A stretch of 64,000 nt of DNA, taken from contig NZ_SOEY01000008.1 of assembly GCF_004402535.1 (NCBI RefSeq), forward strand, positions 242,701 to 306,700, written 5' to 3'. Under the pieces are notes generated by a model. The model did not search any database. It was given only the letters and a program-made list of their open reading frames with translations, and was not told the DNA's origin. This stretch comes from Cryobacterium glaciale (GTDB lineage Bacteria > Actinomycetota > Actinomycetes > Actinomycetales > Microbacteriaceae). Position numbers and translations under genes: made by a program. Every line of letters starts with the position of its first letter. Position 1 is the stretch's first letter. Below are positions 1 to 8,797 of this stretch, piece by piece.

Positions 1-13
1 GCTACTGCTACTG

Positions 14-3000
14 CTACCGCAGCGCGCTGATGCGCAGGGCCACCGACTTGAAGTTCGCGATGCGCTGCTCGTAGCGTGCAGCCAGCACGATGAGCACGAT
101 TCCGCCGCCGCCGAGCCAAAGGAACCAGGGGATCACGCTGTAGGCGAGAGCGATCCATGGCCAGAGCTGGGCGACACCGTGAATGATCAGCACGAGCGCG
201 CCGATCACGAACGGCGCCTGCAGTCGAAGCGTGCTGCCGATCACGATCACGATAATGGCCACAATGCCGAGGCTGACGATGCGCCACAGTTCGTTGAACG
301 TGAAGTCCAGAAGCAATGTCGGCACCAGGAGCAGCAGCAGCCCGGGGCCGATCCACGGCCAGCTGCGCGCCCGCGGGTCGCTCTGCAGCCGGAGCCGCCC
401 CGAGCCCAGCAGTGCGAGGGCCACCGGAACGGTTACGAGCTCGAAGGGGTCGACCACGCTGAAACTCGCGGCCGTGAAAGCGGCCAGGCCGGCCAACGCG
501 AGCACGCCCCAGGCAGTGAGCGTCCCAAACGGCGCTTGGGGGCGCCAGAGGGCCAGCACGTGCACGGCCGAGAGTGCGACTACGAGCAGCAGAGCGCGTG
601 GTGTCGATAGCCCGGCATCGGCGGGGGAGATGGCCACGGCGAGTTCGATCCAGGTCAGAACGGATGCCCACACCAGCACGAGCGCGATACTCGCGCCGCG
701 ACGAAGCGGAGCGGAGGCGGCATCCGCTTGGCGTGCCAGCAGGAAGGCGGTCGCGACGGCTACAGCGGCAGGGATCAGCAGCCAGAACTCGAGCCGTGCG
801 TCGGGAGCGCCGGGCGCGCCGCGCAGCCGTTGGGTCTGCGCGACGGCCGTGATCACGAGGGCGACGGAACCCGCCAGGCCAGCCGCGGCGAGATAGTGCG
901 AACGCGGTGGCGACCACTGCACCGCCCCGGCACCGAGTGCCAGGGTCACTGCCACGAGGGCGACGACGACCGCGCGCACCAGCGACCCCGACTGTGCTGC
1001 GAGGGCGAGCGGCGCGAGGGCGATCAGCAGTCCGGCCAGGGTGAGCAGTCCGGCCACCGGGCTCGCTGCGCTCGTGCGATCGATTCGGCCGTAGCGACGA
1101 ATGAGTACAGCCGTGATGAGCACGACGCCGGCGACGGGCAGCACATAGGGTTCGAGTGCCACTGTTCCGGCCCGGGCGAGGCCGAGCCAGAGGCCGGCGG
1201 TGCCGAGCGCAATGGCGAGCCAGCCGAAGTGACGTCGATTCGAGCGGGAACCGAAGATCCCGTCAGGGGCGATCGCCATGATGAGGGCCACGATGCCGGC
1301 GAGCACGATCACGAGCCAGCCGAGCGAGCGAAAGGTGACCGCTGCCGTGAACGCGGCCGGGATGAGCACGATCGCCGCGCCGATTTCGAGGGCGATCCGG
1401 TCACGCCGGGCGAACCGGTCGACGCGCACGCTGCTGGCATCGGTGCTGCGAAACAGCGCGAGCGAGCAGACCACGAGCGCGACCGCCGGTGGGGCCAGGG
1501 TGAAAACGGATGCGACGGCATCCGTTGCGAACAAAACCTCGCGCACCAGCAGAAACAGCAGCGGGGCCAACGCGACGGCGGCAATGCCCCGTTCTGTGTG
1601 CAGGCCGCCGCGGTTGGCGCGCACCAACACCCACACGGCGCAGGACGCCACAAGCAGACCCGTACGCACGATCGAGCCGGACGGTTCGGGCTGCAGGAGC
1701 GATTCGTCGGCGGCGAGCGACCAGGATCGAATCGGCAGGGCGAAGACGACCACGGTCGGAACCAGCAGGGTGAAGAAGGCCCAGCGCCGCTCGAGGGGTG
1801 GGAGCACTCTTGGTCGCAGCACCGCGGCGGCAAGGAGCAGATGCAGCAGCGCTGTGACGAGGGCGAGGGCCGCCGTGACGTTGGCCAGGTTAATCGAGTC
1901 CGACCAGTTCTGATCGGGCGCAAGGGCCAGGGGAACGTGCGCGACACCGACCAGGGCGACCACAATGGCCGCGGCCAGCAGCGCTCCGCGAACGTGTGTG
2001 CGTGACTCGGGGGCCAGCAGCTTGCCGTCGAGCACGGCGTTGGGCGCAGTTCGCTTCACCAGCAGGCGGGCGAACCAGAGGGCGAGCACGAGCGAGATAG
2101 TGCCGAACCACCAGGTTGTCGGGTGCGCCCAGCTGATGAGATAGCCGAACGCTTCACCGGAAATCAGGAGCCCGACGAGGCCTGGGGCCAAAAATCCGAC
2201 GGAGAACCGACCCGTCGTGCTGCCGTTGCCGGGGATGAGTGCGAACTCGGGCGTACGGGCGAGCAGCAAGCAGATGAGCGCCCCGGTGCCCAGCAGCAGG
2301 TAGAGCGCGACGGTGATCCCGACCGACTCCACGAAGGGCACCGCGAGAACGACGACGGCCAGCGTGAGGGCGGTCACGATCTGGCGACGGGCGTGGATCA
2401 GACCCCCGAGGGTCCACCCGATCAGCAGGACCGCGCCGATCCCGACCAGGGCGAGCAAGGCCCAACCGTTGTCGGCAGTGGCGAGGTCGGTGACGACCTC
2501 GCGACCTCGAACTCCGTTCTCCGTTGCCAGAGCGAGGGGCACAGCGGCGTACCAGACCGTGACCAGCAGAGGAATGACCGCGACGACCGCCGCCGACCCC
2601 GCAGCCACGGCGCCGGCAGTGCGCGCAGCAGCGGGCGGGACGAAGCGACGGCTGAACCATTCGAGGGCAACGGCGAGGGCCACAGCCACCAGCACGGGCA
2701 TGGTCAGTGTGAAGGCCAGGCTGTCGTGGCGACCGGCGATAACCGGCGCAATGCCGGCTGCGGAGAGCGCCGCCAGCGACGCCGCAAGATAGGCGAAGAA
2801 TCGATACTCCGTCATGAATCGGGCAGACTCGACCGTCGCGCCCGCGTCTGCAGACTGGGCGAGCAGGGCGCTCACGGCGGCGGCCACGCGGGACTGCTCC
2901 TCCGCTGGCGCAGTGGCTGGCACGGCGACCGGCGTGGCGGACGGCCGGGTTGCAGCAGCCGCAGCGACCAGTGCGGTCTGCTGCGCGCGCAGCACGAGCA

Positions 3001-4213
3001 CGGCGTGTGCCGTGGCGACGATCGCAACCGCGCCGAGGCACCAGACCGGGGCGACGAGGCTGTCGAAGTCGACGAACACGGCAACGATCGCCGACGCGCC
3101 GAGGGCCAGCGCGCCGAGGACGAGCAGCAGCATCCGCTCGGGAAAGCGATCGATCGCGGGCCGCCGGAGCACGACCGCTGAGGGCCGGGGAAGCGTCACA
3201 CGGTGCAGCAGCGCGCCGACGGCAGCACCGAGAAAGCCGAAGAAAACGCGGGTGAGCGTGTCCTGGCTCTGAAAGATGCCCGCTGCAAACAGCCCGAGGC
3301 CGGGAACCGCGACGGCGAAACCGGCGACGCTCCCCACCCGCAGGTCCGAGCGGGCGTGCCAGCCGAGGAAGAGCGCTGCGCAGGCGAGCAGGGCCACGCC
3401 CCAATAGAGGGCGCCATCGCCGGCAGCGAGGCCGAACAGGTTGTTCTGCCGCATGCCCCAGACATCGAGCAGCACGAGCACGACGGCAAAGCTGCCGATG
3501 CCCTCTGCGGTGGACGTAAGCCGCGAGCGACGCATCCGCGCCGCGACCACGAGCGCCGCCACGGTCAGCACCGCGACGACAACCGAGCGAAACCCCAGTC
3601 CGGCGACGATCCACGCGACGGTTAGGAAGAAGATCGCGGCAACCGAGACCAACAGCACGCCAATGGAGAGCAGCACGACCTGCACGCTGGAACGTTGGGG
3701 CTTCGCGGGCAGAGCTGGTGCGGCCCCGGCCACGGGCAGTGCGGGCGTCGAGGGTGGCTGCGGGGGCACGGCAGCCCGCGGAATCCGGGTGCTGGCTGTC
3801 GGGTCGAAAACCGGCGGCGCCACGGGAAGCGGGGCGCGCGGCGCAACGGGAATGGCCACCGTCTGCTGGGCCGGTGCTGGCATCGTCGTGGTGGTGGTAC
3901 CGGCGCTGGCCACGGTGGTGCCGGCCGCGCGCACGGGAGCCGAGCTCAACCCCGTCTCGTAGCGGATGCGCCCGATCAGCTCGGCGCGCTTTTCCAGGGC
4001 TGCCGCGGCATCCGCTGAGCTCGCCAGCAATTCGGTTGCGGTCGCATGCCGCAGGTCGAGCCGGCAGGCCGAGCACACCGGCAACTTGAGCGGGGCGTGG
4101 CAGGCCGGGCAGAGCGTCGTGTCGGTGAGGTCTGCGATGTGGCGCGGCCAGATTATTCGACCCACATGGCGCAGATAGAACTCCCCGGTATGGACTGGCT
4201 CGTGCTCTGACAT
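14..4213 (-). CDS. Zinc-ribbon polytopic membrane protein, SCO7613 C-terminal-like
   Basis: A 1399-residue protein. Near the N-terminus is a four-cysteine zinc ribbon (C35-x2-C38 and C47-x2-C50), followed by an Ala/Pro/Thr-rich linker to about residue 180, then roughly 1200 residues made almost entirely of hydrophobic helices, which implies several tens of membrane spans. The architecture resembles actinobacterial proteins annotated as SCO7613 C-terminal domain-containing membrane proteins, whose function is unknown. A GGGGAGA ribosome site lies just upstream of the ATG, and a TAGCCT -10-like box lies further upstream, so this gene seems to have a normal leader. It stands alone, divergent to nothing obvious, with its stop at the left window edge. 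Function is not assigned. Confidence 0.8.
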   Translation of the reverse strand: MSEHEPVHTGEFYLRHVGRIIWPRHIADLTDTTLCPACHAPLKLPVCSACRLDLRHATATELLASSADAAAALEKRAELIGRIRYETGLSSAPVRAAGTTVASAGTTTTTMPAPAQQTVAIPVAPRAPLPVAPPVFDPTASTRIPRAAVPPQPPSTPALPVAGAAPALPAKPQRSSVQVVLLSIGVLLVSVAAIFFLTVAWIVAGLGFRSVVVAVLTVAALVVAARMRRSRLTSTAEGIGSFAVVLVLLDVWGMRQNNLFGLAAGDGALYWGVALLACAALFLGWHARSDLRVGSVAGFAVAVPGLGLFAAGIFQSQDTLTRVFFGFLGAAVGALLHRVTLPRPSAVVLRRPAIDRFPERMLLLVLGALALGASAIVAVFVDFDSLVAPVWCLGAVAIVATAHAVLVLRAQQTALVAAAAATRPSATPVAVPATAPAEEQSRVAAAVSALLAQSADAGATVESARFMTEYRFFAYLAASLAALSAAGIAPVIAGRHDSLAFTLTMPVLVAVALAVALEWFSRRFVPPAAARTAGAVAAGSAAVVAVIPLLVTVWYAAVPLALATENGVRGREVVTDLATADNGWALLALVGIGAVLLIGWTLGGLIHARRQIVTALTLAVVVLAVPFVESVGITVALYLLLGTGALICLLLARTPEFALIPGNGSTTGRFSVGFLAPGLVGLLISGEAFGYLISWAHPTTWWFGTISLVLALWFARLLVKRTAPNAVLDGKLLAPESRTHVRGALLAAAIVVALVGVAHVPLALAPDQNWSDSINLANVTAALALVTALLHLLLAAAVLRPRVLPPLERRWAFFTLLVPTVVVFALPIRSWSLAADESLLQPEPSGSIVRTGLLVASCAVWVLVRANRGGLHTERGIAAVALAPLLFLLVREVLFATDAVASVFTLAPPAVALVVCSLALFRSTDASSVRVDRFARRDRIALEIGAAIVLIPAAFTAAVTFRSLGWLVIVLAGIVALIMAIAPDGIFGSRSNRRHFGWLAIALGTAGLWLGLARAGTVALEPYVLPVAGVVLITAVLIRRYGRIDRTSAASPVAGLLTLAGLLIALAPLALAAQSGSLVRAVVVALVAVTLALGAGAVQWSPPRSHYLAAAGLAGSVALVITAVAQTQRLRGAPGAPDARLEFWLLIPAAVAVATAFLLARQADAASAPLRRGASIALVLVWASVLTWIELAVAISPADAGLSTPRALLLVVALSAVHVLALWRPQAPFGTLTAWGVLALAGLAAFTAASFSVVDPFELVTVPVALALLGSGRLRLQSDPRARSWPWIGPGLLLLLVPTLLLDFTFNELWRIVSLGIVAIIVIVIGSTLRLQAPFVIGALVLIIHGVAQLWPWIALAYSVIPWFLWLGGGGIVLIVLAARYEQRIANFKSVALRISALR

Positions 4214-4326
4214 CGATCTCCCCGCGGTCGGTCACTCTCCGCACAGGCTATCGGGCGGAGAAAAATGGGGCCGGCCGAGCACAGGCATGTGGAGAACTTC
4301 TGCCGGGGGAGGATGCGGGTGCCCGA

Positions 4327-5142
4327 TCAGAGACTGTTGGTCGCCAGCCAGCTCACGAGCACCCGCTGAAACTCGAGCGGATGCTCCACGCTCGGTAAAT
4401 GTGCCGTGCCGCGGAAGGTGCATCCGCTCGCCTGCGGCAGCATCTCCAAGAGGAACTCATAGTGGGCCAGCGCGCTCGTGACGTCGAGTTCACCGACGGT
4501 GATGAGCGCCGGAATGTCGATGTCGCTGACCCGGTCGAGTGCGGGCGGTTCGAGCGGCAGGGAGAGCGGAGTTTCCGTGGCGTGGATGACGTTGCGCAGA
4601 TTGAGCTCCTGCGCGAGGGCCAGAAAGGCCGGGTCGACATCGGCCGCCTTGCGGGTCGGTCCGACCGCCCAGAGCGTGACCTCGAGCCGGGCCAGCCGCG
4701 GCCACTGACGCGCCGTGAATGCCGCATCCAGCTTGTCGAACAGGGCGTCCTCTTTCTCGGTCAGCTCGACATCGGGAAACCCGCTCGGCCCGGATCCGAT
4801 CGTGACCAGGCCGGCGACCCGCTCGGGGCTGGCCACGGCCAGGTCGATCGCGATCGTGCCGCCGCGCGAGCACCCAATGAGGGTGGCGCGAGCGACGCCG
4901 AGATGATCGAGCAGCGCCGTGGCATCCGCTCGGTTGGAGAATTCGACATTCTCGGTCGTGGTCTGGCCGAACCCACGGGTGTCGAAGCGAATGACGTAGT
5001 GGTGTGCTGCGAGGGCGGCGACCTGCGGATCCCACATGCGCAGGGTCGCGATACCCGCGTGGATCAGCAGCAGGGCTGGCGAGTCGGGGTCTCCCTGAGT
5101 CTCGTAATACAGGGAAGCGCCAGGAACGTCGAGTCGGGGCAT
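4327..5142 (-). CDS. Alpha/beta hydrolase
   Basis: A 271-residue alpha/beta-hydrolase-fold protein. It has the oxyanion-side HAG motif near residue 30, the nucleophile elbow GCSRGG near residue 95, an acidic residue in GELDVT and a C-terminal histidine in GTAHLPSVEHP, which together give a plausible Ser-Asp-His triad. The substrate cannot be read from the sequence; 3-oxoadipate enol-lactonase-like and general esterase relatives share this layout. The frame stays open upstream, but the ATG at 5142 is chosen because it begins the conserved fold and lies 6 nt after a TACGCT box, which suggests a leaderless mRNA. It is divergent from the AEC transporter. Confidence 0.85.
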   Translation of the reverse strand: MPRLDVPGASLYYETQGDPDSPALLLIHAGIATLRMWDPQVAALAAHHYVIRFDTRGFGQTTTENVEFSNRADATALLDHLGVARATLIGCSRGGTIAIDLAVASPERVAGLVTIGSGPSGFPDVELTEKEDALFDKLDAAFTARQWPRLARLEVTLWAVGPTRKAADVDPAFLALAQELNLRNVIHATETPLSLPLEPPALDRVSDIDIPALITVGELDVTSALAHYEFLLEMLPQASGCTFRGTAHLPSVEHPLEFQRVLVSWLATNSL

Positions 5143-5148
5143 GCGTCG

Positions 5149-5154
5149 AGCGTA
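5149..5154 (-). promoter_or_regulatory. Leaderless -10 box of the alpha/beta hydrolase gene
   Basis: On the minus strand TACGCT is followed by 6 nt and then the ATG at 5142, matching the actinobacterial TAnnnT leaderless arrangement. No Shine-Dalgarno is present. Confidence 0.5.
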
Positions 5155-5210
5155 GCAACGCGGTGCGCCAGCCCGATAGAGCCGCGCAGGCAACCGGCCG
5201 GGCGAACCCG

Positions 5211-5216
5211 TAGGCT
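5211..5216 (+). promoter_or_regulatory. Leaderless -10 box of the AEC transporter gene
   Basis: TAGGCT is followed by 7 nt and the ATG at 5224. Transcription would start at or next to the start codon. Its divergent partner box lies 57 bp to the left. Confidence 0.5.
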
Positions 5217-5223
5217 CGACGGA

Positions 5224-6144
5224 ATGGGCGGTGTTTTGATCGGTTTCTCGATTATCGGATTTGTGATCCTGATCGGGTACTTCGTAGAGCGATTCGGCAT
5301 CGTCGGGGCCGGCGCCGGCCGGGTACTCAACCGCATGGCCTTCTTCGTCGCCACTCCCGCGCTGCTGTTCACCGTGCTGTCCCACGCGGACGTCTCGGTG
5401 TTGTTCTCCGAGTTTCTGGTCGCCATCGTCTGCGCCATCGCGGTCGGTGTACTCCTCTATATCGCCCTGGCCCGGCTGTTCTTTCGCACGCCACTGGCCG
5501 AGACGGTGCTCGGCGCGTCGAGCGCAACCTACGTGAACGCGAACAATATCGGGCTGCCGGTGGCCATCTACGTGCTCGGCAGTGCCCAGTACGTGGCACC
5601 GGTGTTGCTGCTGCAGCTGGTGATCCTCGCACCGACCATCCTGGCGGTCCTCGACGTCGCTACCCGGGGTCGGGCCTCCTTCGTGTCGATTCTGACCCAG
5701 CCGCTACGCAACCCGATGATTCTCGCCTCGCTCGCCGGTGTGCTCGTGGCGACCTTCGGCATCACCCTGCCGGATCCGGTGCTCGCACCGTTCGAACTGA
5801 TCGGAGGCGCAGCGATCCCCCTGGTGCTGCTGTCATTCGGCATGTCCCTGCACGGGCAGCGCCTGCTCAAGGCCGGAACCGGGCGTAAACAGGTCGTCGC
5901 GGCCACCCTGATCAAGGTCGTGTTGATGCCGATCATCGCGTATTTGTTCGGGCATTTCGTGTTCGACCTCGATAATGCTGAGTTGTTCGCCGTGGTCGCG
6001 GTGTCGGCATTGCCGACCGCGCAGAACATCTTCAACTTCGCTTCGCGCTACGACCGAGCGATCGTCGTCACCCGCGACACCGTTTTGCTCACCACGATCC
6101 TGTCGATGCCCGCCCTGCTCGTGATCGCGGCGCTGCTCGCCTGA
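5224..6144 (+). CDS. AEC family transporter (auxin efflux carrier type)
   Basis: A 306-residue integral membrane protein with about ten hydrophobic helices, of the AEC (auxin efflux carrier, PF03547) family that exports or imports carboxylates such as malate. The N-terminal half has the small-residue-rich helix with NANNIGLPVAIYVLG, a typical AEC crossing segment, and the C-terminal half has ALPTAQNIFNFASRY, the matching crossing of the second repeat. The frame continues far upstream, but the ATG at 5224 begins the first membrane helix and sits after a leaderless-type promoter. It is followed 16 bp later by an FAH-family hydrolase, so the pair may handle uptake or export and cleavage of a 2-oxo or acylpyruvate acid. 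Confidence 0.85.
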   Translation: MGGVLIGFSIIGFVILIGYFVERFGIVGAGAGRVLNRMAFFVATPALLFTVLSHADVSVLFSEFLVAIVCAIAVGVLLYIALARLFFRTPLAETVLGASSATYVNANNIGLPVAIYVLGSAQYVAPVLLLQLVILAPTILAVLDVATRGRASFVSILTQPLRNPMILASLAGVLVATFGITLPDPVLAPFELIGGAAIPLVLLSFGMSLHGQRLLKAGTGRKQVVAATLIKVVLMPIIAYLFGHFVFDLDNAELFAVVAVSALPTAQNIFNFASRYDRAIVVTRDTVLLTTILSMPALLVIAALLA

Positions 6145-6160
6145 CTCTTGAAAGGACCAC

Positions 6161-6892
6161 GTGTCTGCTTCCAGCCCCTTCACCGCACCTGAGCCGGCCA
6201 ATCTACCGATTGTCGACTCAACCGCGCGCTTTTTCCTGAACCGGGTGTACTGCGTGGGCCGCAATTACGCCGAACACGCCCGCGAGCTGGGCAATGACCC
6301 CGACCGGGAGCCGCCGTTCTTCTTCGCCAAACCGGCCGACGCCGTATTCGCCGTCGATGAGGGTGTTCCTGCACGCGGAGTGGCCCCGCACACGGTTCCC
6401 TACCCGCCCGAGACCGACAACCTGCACTACGAGATGGAACTCGTGGTCGCGATCGGTGTCGGCGGCGCCGACATTGCGCCAGCGGATGCCCTCACCCACG
6501 TTTTCGGTTACGGCGCCGGCGTCGACCTCACTCGGCGTGACCTTCAGGACGCCGCCAAGGTCCTGCGCCGCCCCTGGGATCTCTCCAAGGGTTTCGACTT
6601 CTCGGGGCCCTGCACTCCGATCGTTTCGGCTAGTGCGGTCGGTCACCCCTCCGCCGCGCGAATCTGGCTCGACGTCGACGGTGAGAGGCGCCAGGACGGC
6701 GACCTCGTCGACCAGATCTGGCCCGTGCAGGGCGTGATCGCCGCCTTGTCCCGCTTCGTTACCCTGCGGCCCGGTGACCTCATTTTCACCGGAACCCCCG
6801 CCGGCGTCGGTCGCATCGAGCCCGGCAACGAGATCACCGCGGGCATCGACGGGATCGGCGATCTGGCCTTCAGCCTGGTCAGCGCGGGCTAG
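6161..6892 (+). CDS. Fumarylacetoacetate hydrolase family protein
   Basis: A 243-residue single-domain FAH-fold enzyme. The signature GRNYAEHARELG lies near residues 33-44. The divalent-metal ligands are visible as E91-x-E93 (YEMELVV) and D122 (GAGVDLT), and the FTGTPAGVG loop is near the C-terminus. The family includes acylpyruvases, oxaloacetate decarboxylases and 2-hydroxyhepta-2,4-diene-1,7-dioate isomerases; the exact substrate is not evident. The GTG start is preceded by GAAAGGA at a suitable distance and lies 16 bp after the AEC transporter gene, so the two are probably cotranscribed. Its stop overlaps the stop of the convergent GntR gene by 3-4 bp. Confidence 0.88.
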   Translation: MSASSPFTAPEPANLPIVDSTARFFLNRVYCVGRNYAEHARELGNDPDREPPFFFAKPADAVFAVDEGVPARGVAPHTVPYPPETDNLHYEMELVVAIGVGGADIAPADALTHVFGYGAGVDLTRRDLQDAAKVLRRPWDLSKGFDFSGPCTPIVSASAVGHPSAARIWLDVDGERRQDGDLVDQIWPVQGVIAALSRFVTLRPGDLIFTGTPAGVGRIEPGNEITAGIDGIGDLAFSLVSAG

Positions 6893-7551
6893 GTCCCCAG
6901 CAGCGCACCGAGTGCGGTTGTCGCGTGGCCACGATGCTCATCGAGCAAGCGGATGACCAGCTCGGCATCCCCCGCAGCGAACGCGTCGACGATACCCGCG
7001 TGCTCGTGCTCGACCCGCGCCCGGTTACCCGTTTCCTGGTAGTACAGCCGGCGGTAGGCCTCGGTCGAATCCCAGAGCGCACGCAGAATGCGCTCGAGCC
7101 GGGGCAATCCGGATGACGTCACGAGCACGAAGTGAAATCGTCGGTTGGCCTCGTTCATGGCGAGCAGATCGCCGGCCGCGTTGGCCTGTTCGACCAGGGC
7201 ACCGGCCGCGCGCAGGTCGACGAGCACCCGCGCGTTGCCGAGCGCGATCGTGGCGCGCACGGCTTCGGCCTCGAGCAGCTGGCGCAGCCGGTACACCTCG
7301 AGCAGATCGGCAAGGGACAGCTCGGTCACCCGATAGCCGCGATGCGGCTCGTGCACGACATGTCCCTCGGATTCCAGCGTGTTGAGCGCCTCCCGCACCG
7401 GAACCCGGCTGACGCCGAGTCGTTCGGCCAGGTCCTCCTGGCGCAAGGGCTGACCGGGAACCAGCTCACCGACCGCGATCAGTCGGCGCAGCTCGCCGAG
7501 AACGAACGCCGGAACGGTCGGCGGCCGGGTATTTGCGAGGTGAGAAGGCAC
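6889..7551 (-). CDS. GntR family (FadR/FCD type) transcriptional regulator
   Basis: A 220-residue regulator. The winged-helix DNA-binding domain occupies about residues 10-75, with recognition segment LAERLGVSRVPVREAL and wing VVHEPHRGYRV. An all-helical FCD ligand domain follows, with the metal/ligand histidine pattern NRRFHFVL, HEHAGIVDAF and a late H in LDEHRGHA. A GTG at 7551 is chosen because it gives the normal family length; the preceding residues read like noncoding overlap. It starts 13 bp after the glutaryl-CoA dehydrogenase stop, so it is the last gene of a CoA-transferase/dehydrogenase/regulator operon and most likely controls it through the palindrome at 9977-9993. The ligand is probably glutarate or a CoA ester (inference). 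Confidence 0.88.
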   Translation of the reverse strand: MPSHLANTRPPTVPAFVLGELRRLIAVGELVPGQPLRQEDLAERLGVSRVPVREALNTLESEGHVVHEPHRGYRVTELSLADLLEVYRLRQLLEAEAVRATIALGNARVLVDLRAAGALVEQANAAGDLLAMNEANRRFHFVLVTSSGLPRLERILRALWDSTEAYRRLYYQETGNRARVEHEHAGIVDAFAAGDAELVIRLLDEHRGHATTALGALLGT

Positions 7552-7564
7552 GTTCGACTCTAAC

Positions 7565-8779
7565 TCAGCGGAACGCCGCGATTCCGGTGATGTGCTGGCC
7601 GAGAATGAGAGTGTGTACCTCGTCGGTGCCCTCGTAGGTGCGCACGCTCTCGAGGTTGTTAGCGTGGCGCAGGGGGGAATAGTCGAGGGTGATGCCGTTG
7701 CCGCCGAGCATCGCACGGGCTTCGCGGCAGATGGCGATCGCCTCGCGGCAGTTGTTGAGCTTGCCCACCGAAATCTGGTGCGGAGCGAGCGTTCCGGCGT
7801 CCTTGAGCCGGCCGAGCTGCAGCGCGAGCAGGGTGCCCTTGTTGATTTCGAGGGCCATGTTCACGAGCTTCTGCTGGGTGAGCTGGTAGCCGGCGAGCGG
7901 CTTGCCGAACTGCATCCGCTCCTTGGAGAAGGCCAGCGCGGTGAGGTAGCTGTCGCGGGCGGCGCCCATGACGCCCCAGACGATGCCGTATCGGGCTTCA
8001 TTGAGGCACTCGAACGGTCCGCGCAAGCCCTTTGCCTTCGGCAGCATGGCCGAGTCAGGCAGGCGCACCTCGGTCAGCTCGATCTCGCACTGAATCGAGG
8101 CACGCATCGAGAGCTTCGGCTCGATCAGCGTGGCAACAAAGCCGGCGGTATTGGTGGGCACGACGAAGCCGCGAATCCCGTCATCCGTCATGGCCCAGAT
8201 GATCGCGACCTGAGCGACCGTCGCGAGGCCGATCCAGCGCTTGGTGCCGTTGATCACCCAGTCGGCGCCGTCACGGCGAGCGGAGGTCGTCATGCTCGCC
8301 GGGTCGGAACCCGCAGAAGGCTCCGTCAGCCCGAAGCATCCGATGACCTCGCCGGCCGCCATGCGCGGCAGCCACTCGTTCTTCTGCTCCTCGGAGCCGT
8401 GCTTGTGAATAGCGCTCATGGCGAGCGAACCCTGCACGCTTACGAAGGTGCGCAGCCCGGAATCGCCGGCCTCCAGCTCGAGTGCGGCGAGGCCGTATTC
8501 GACCGCGGTGCGCCCGGGGCAGCCATATCCCTTCAGGTGCATGCCGAGCAGGCCGAGCTTGGCCATCTGCGGAACGATCTCGAGCGGAAAGACCGCCTTC
8601 TCGTACCATTCGGCGATGTTCGGCTTGATGGTGGTGTTCACGAAGGCTCGCACCTCGTTTCGCAGGTCGATCTCGGCCTCGGTCAGCAGGGAATCGATGC
8701 CGACGAGGTCGACGGCGTCGGTCAGGTCGGTGTCGGTAAGTTCGACAGCACTCGTATCGATAGCAGTTCTAGCGGTCAT
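7565..8779 (-). CDS. gcdH: Glutaryl-CoA dehydrogenase
   Basis: A 404-residue acyl-CoA dehydrogenase-fold flavoprotein. The C-terminal segment with ANNLESVRTYEGTDEVH places the catalytic glutamate at about E383, and this sequence is characteristic of glutaryl-CoA dehydrogenases, which oxidise and decarboxylate glutaryl-CoA to crotonyl-CoA. FAD-binding motifs CFGLTEPSAGSDP (near residue 160) and KRWIGLATVA are intact. It lies between a CaiB-type CoA-transferase upstream and a GntR regulator downstream on the same strand, which fits a route glutarate to glutaryl-CoA to crotonyl-CoA, as at the end of lysine or aromatic catabolism. An electron-transfer flavoprotein partner is not in the window. 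Confidence 0.9.
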   Translation of the reverse strand: MTARTAIDTSAVELTDTDLTDAVDLVGIDSLLTEAEIDLRNEVRAFVNTTIKPNIAEWYEKAVFPLEIVPQMAKLGLLGMHLKGYGCPGRTAVEYGLAALELEAGDSGLRTFVSVQGSLAMSAIHKHGSEEQKNEWLPRMAAGEVIGCFGLTEPSAGSDPASMTTSARRDGADWVINGTKRWIGLATVAQVAIIWAMTDDGIRGFVVPTNTAGFVATLIEPKLSMRASIQCEIELTEVRLPDSAMLPKAKGLRGPFECLNEARYGIVWGVMGAARDSYLTALAFSKERMQFGKPLAGYQLTQQKLVNMALEINKGTLLALQLGRLKDAGTLAPHQISVGKLNNCREAIAICREARAMLGGNGITLDYSPLRHANNLESVRTYEGTDEVHTLILGQHITGIAAFR

Positions 8780-8797
8780 GAGTCGTCTTTCGGTCGG

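Noticed and set aside
1..18. GCTACT tandem repeat at the left edge.
   Set aside because: Only three units covering the end of the membrane-protein gene; too short to be meaningful.
728..3181. Long open frames on the plus strand opposite the large membrane protein gene (728-2005, 2123-3181).
   Set aside because: They are antisense shadows of a GC-rich gene: highly charged, full of Arg/Gly/Glu/His, with no domain, and the minus-strand frame has clear membrane helices and a zinc ribbon.
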